64,000 nucleotides of DNA. Source: Psychrobacter arenosus (GTDB lineage: Bacteria; Pseudomonadota; Gammaproteobacteria; Pseudomonadales; Moraxellaceae). This document shows positions 62,545-64,000 of this stretch, one piece after another; the first letter of the stretch is position 1; each line of letters opens with the position of its first letter. A program made the translations under genes and the position numbers. The notes under the pieces are model-generated. The model ran no database searches. It saw nothing but the letters and a program-made list of their open reading frames with translations, and was not told the DNA's origin. The stretch is from positions 3,632,887 to 3,696,886 of the forward strand of contig NZ_LR884459.1 of the NCBI RefSeq assembly GCF_904848165.1, written 5' to 3'.

Positions 62545-63732
62545 ATGACTAAAGGTTCAAAAAAATCTAATCAATCCCAATCCATCCAAGCATGGATGGT
62601 TTCAGATAATCTGCATGAAGAATATCTGTTTTTTTATATCCTCATTATTTTGGTTTTGTTTCTTTTAGGACTGGGCACATTAGGTTTTGAATTGTCAGGC
62701 TACAGCTTGAAGCAAAACCTGTTTTTTAATTTTGTGTGGTTGATTATCTTATATATAGGTATGGCCCTAACCCCATGCTGGTATTGGCTGATTTTTGGTA
62801 AAAACGCCTATTTGTATCGAGCAACAGCAAAAGCTATGGATAAGCTTAACTCTTATGAGGAAAAACGCAGTTGGCGAAAGATGAGAATGACACAGCGAGG
62901 GCAACTGCCACCGAACAAGTTTGAAGTGGCTTCTCTGATTTTTTTATTTTGTTATTTGATGACAGATTACTTTATTGTCTCGGCATGGGTGAAAGATTCT
63001 ATTTTAGTATGGCAGCCTGACTGGGTCAGTGTCTGCGTAGAATGGGTAAAGACTTATACCAACTTACCTCCCTTAAATGAAAACAGAAAGTTTTTTACAC
63101 TAAGTTTCAAAACTAATGAAATTTTACAGCAGACGTACCATAGCGAAGCGGAGTTTATAAAATCGTCTGCAGGTAATACTCTATTACTCTATCATCTTTG
63201 GCACGTGATAATGTTTTTACCTGTAGTCGTTACGACAGTCATACTGTGGTGGAAACCGTTACGCTGGTTTGGCATCAAGGAAATAGACCCGAGGTATATT
63301 AAAAGCACCTCTGAATTCATGAGACGTATTATTTGGTCTATATTTTTATTTTTTCTCATGTTGATTGGGTGTGTAGTGATTATTAGGAGTATCGATTTAT
63401 TTGCTCTATCCGTGGTAAAAGATGGGGTTAACCATTGGATAGAGGAAACCAAATTACATGGCATCTATATATTTATTGCGATTGGTATTCGGTTTTTTTA
63501 TGGTTGGTTTGTTTTTTGGCATAATGTAGTACTTAAGTTTTTTTCAGGTAATTGTGTGCCTTTATATACCGAACTATCTAACATGTTGGAGGAGCATGTC
63601 GATGCAGGAGATGTTACACGACAAGGTCTGAATGATATGCAAGATTGTAAACTGTGGTTGGACGTGGCTATCAGTGCCAATGGTGCTACGGGCATGCACT
63701 CTGTCCTGATTCGTACTTTTACCAATGTGTAA
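62545..63732 (+). CDS. Unrecognised six-helix membrane protein (long copy)
   Basis: This paralogue of the preceding gene differs from it at roughly 35 of 331 aligned positions, mostly conservative. It continues beyond the point where the other stops: homology ends at VVLK, then about 64 extra residues follow (FFSGNCVPLYTELSNM onward), soluble and acidic in part. Either the long form is ancestral and gene duplication cut the others short, or a tail was acquired. The ATG at 62545 corresponds exactly to that of the first copy; the frame opens three codons earlier at a GTG. The function is unknown; topology suggests an integral inner-membrane protein. Confidence 0.85.
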   Translation: MTKGSKKSNQSQSIQAWMVSDNLHEEYLFFYILIILVLFLLGLGTLGFELSGYSLKQNLFFNFVWLIILYIGMALTPCWYWLIFGKNAYLYRATAKAMDKLNSYEEKRSWRKMRMTQRGQLPPNKFEVASLIFLFCYLMTDYFIVSAWVKDSILVWQPDWVSVCVEWVKTYTNLPPLNENRKFFTLSFKTNEILQQTYHSEAEFIKSSAGNTLLLYHLWHVIMFLPVVVTTVILWWKPLRWFGIKEIDPRYIKSTSEFMRRIIWSIFLFFLMLIGCVVIIRSIDLFALSVVKDGVNHWIEETKLHGIYIFIAIGIRFFYGWFVFWHNVVLKFFSGNCVPLYTELSNMLEEHVDAGDVTRQGLNDMQDCKLWLDVAISANGATGMHSVLIRTFTNV

Positions 63733-63970
63733 GGTGAATTGCCCCTTGGACGGTGATCTAGCAAGGCTGATGGAGCAATTTTCTAATAAATAAGCCTATA
63801 TTTTTAATCATATATCGTTTAAGAATGCAGTCTGACGCTATCAAATAAGACCTTTTTATATAATTCAACAGCTTTCCATTCTTATAATTATAAATATATT
63901 AAGTTAAAATAAATAATAAATAAATTTAATCCTACGCTATACTAAATAAAAGGACTTCAGGGGTATAGCC
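63733..63970. other. AT-rich intergenic region at the right end
   Basis: About 240 bases with no gene or terminator recognised. Confidence 0.4.
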
Positions 63971-64000
63971 ATGAAAGCCACTTATTTAGCATTTTACATT
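63971..64000 (+). CDS. Start of a gene cut by the window edge
   Basis: An ATG with AGGGG eight bases upstream opens a frame encoding MKATYLAFYI, which could begin a signal peptide or membrane helix. Only ten codons are visible. Confidence 0.4.
   Translation, partial: MKATYLAFYI

Overview
The window looks like chromosomal DNA from a Psychrobacter-type gammaproteobacterium (Moraxellaceae). This is inferred from the moderately AT-rich base composition, the protein sequences (trpGDC, BtuB-like receptor, CcoS, paired long acyl-CoA dehydrogenases) and gene order. No database search was possible. Almost all of it is ordinary core genome. There is no CRISPR array, insertion sequence, prophage or rRNA/tRNA gene that I can see. 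One structural RNA gene, the signal recognition particle RNA ffs, lies near 52.6 kb.

Layout. 0-8 kb: start of a lipoprotein gene, ftsY, a DNA alkyltransferase, a hypothetical gene that appears frame-disrupted, yebC, a voltage-gated ion channel with a zinc ribbon, a UbiB/ABC1 kinase and aroQ. 8-11.4 kb: a long non-coding stretch, a CspA-type cold-shock protein and a DEAD-box RNA helicase, a typical cold-adaptation pair. 11.4-18 kb: ccoS with a TauE/SafE-like membrane protein, a YdcF-like protein, murB, a low-molecular-weight phosphatase, hslR and ilvA. 18-24 kb: rpiA, an alpha/beta hydrolase, argF, alr and dnaB. 24-27.2 kb: pdxA-rsmA-apaH. 27-34 kb: a large membrane protein of the so-called site-specific recombinase family and two tandem acyl-CoA dehydrogenases. 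34-39.8 kb: a PAS-GGDEF-EAL protein, rsmE, and ahcY-metF behind an enlarged S-adenosylhomocysteine riboswitch. 40-48 kb: a BtuB-like receptor, an MscS channel, an Smr protein and trpGDC. 48-51.3 kb: glnA with a sigma-54 promoter and two NtrC-type sites, followed by a DUF4124 protein. 51.4-58.5 kb: a SIMPL-domain protein, ffs, a small orphan, creBCD and a TSUP transporter. 58.7-61 kb: a glycerophosphodiesterase behind a perfect Pho box, and a carboxylesterase. 61.3-64 kb: an accessory-looking array of paralogous multi-pass membrane proteins (an eroded tail, one short copy, one longer copy) and the start of another gene.

Regulation readable from sequence links several genes to metabolite supply: SAH to ahcY-metF (methyl cycle), nitrogen status to glnA, and phosphate starvation to the glycerophosphodiesterase. 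The most unusual items are the enlarged SAH riboswitch, the duplicated membrane-protein array at the right end, and the frame break in the hypothetical gene near 2.85 kb.
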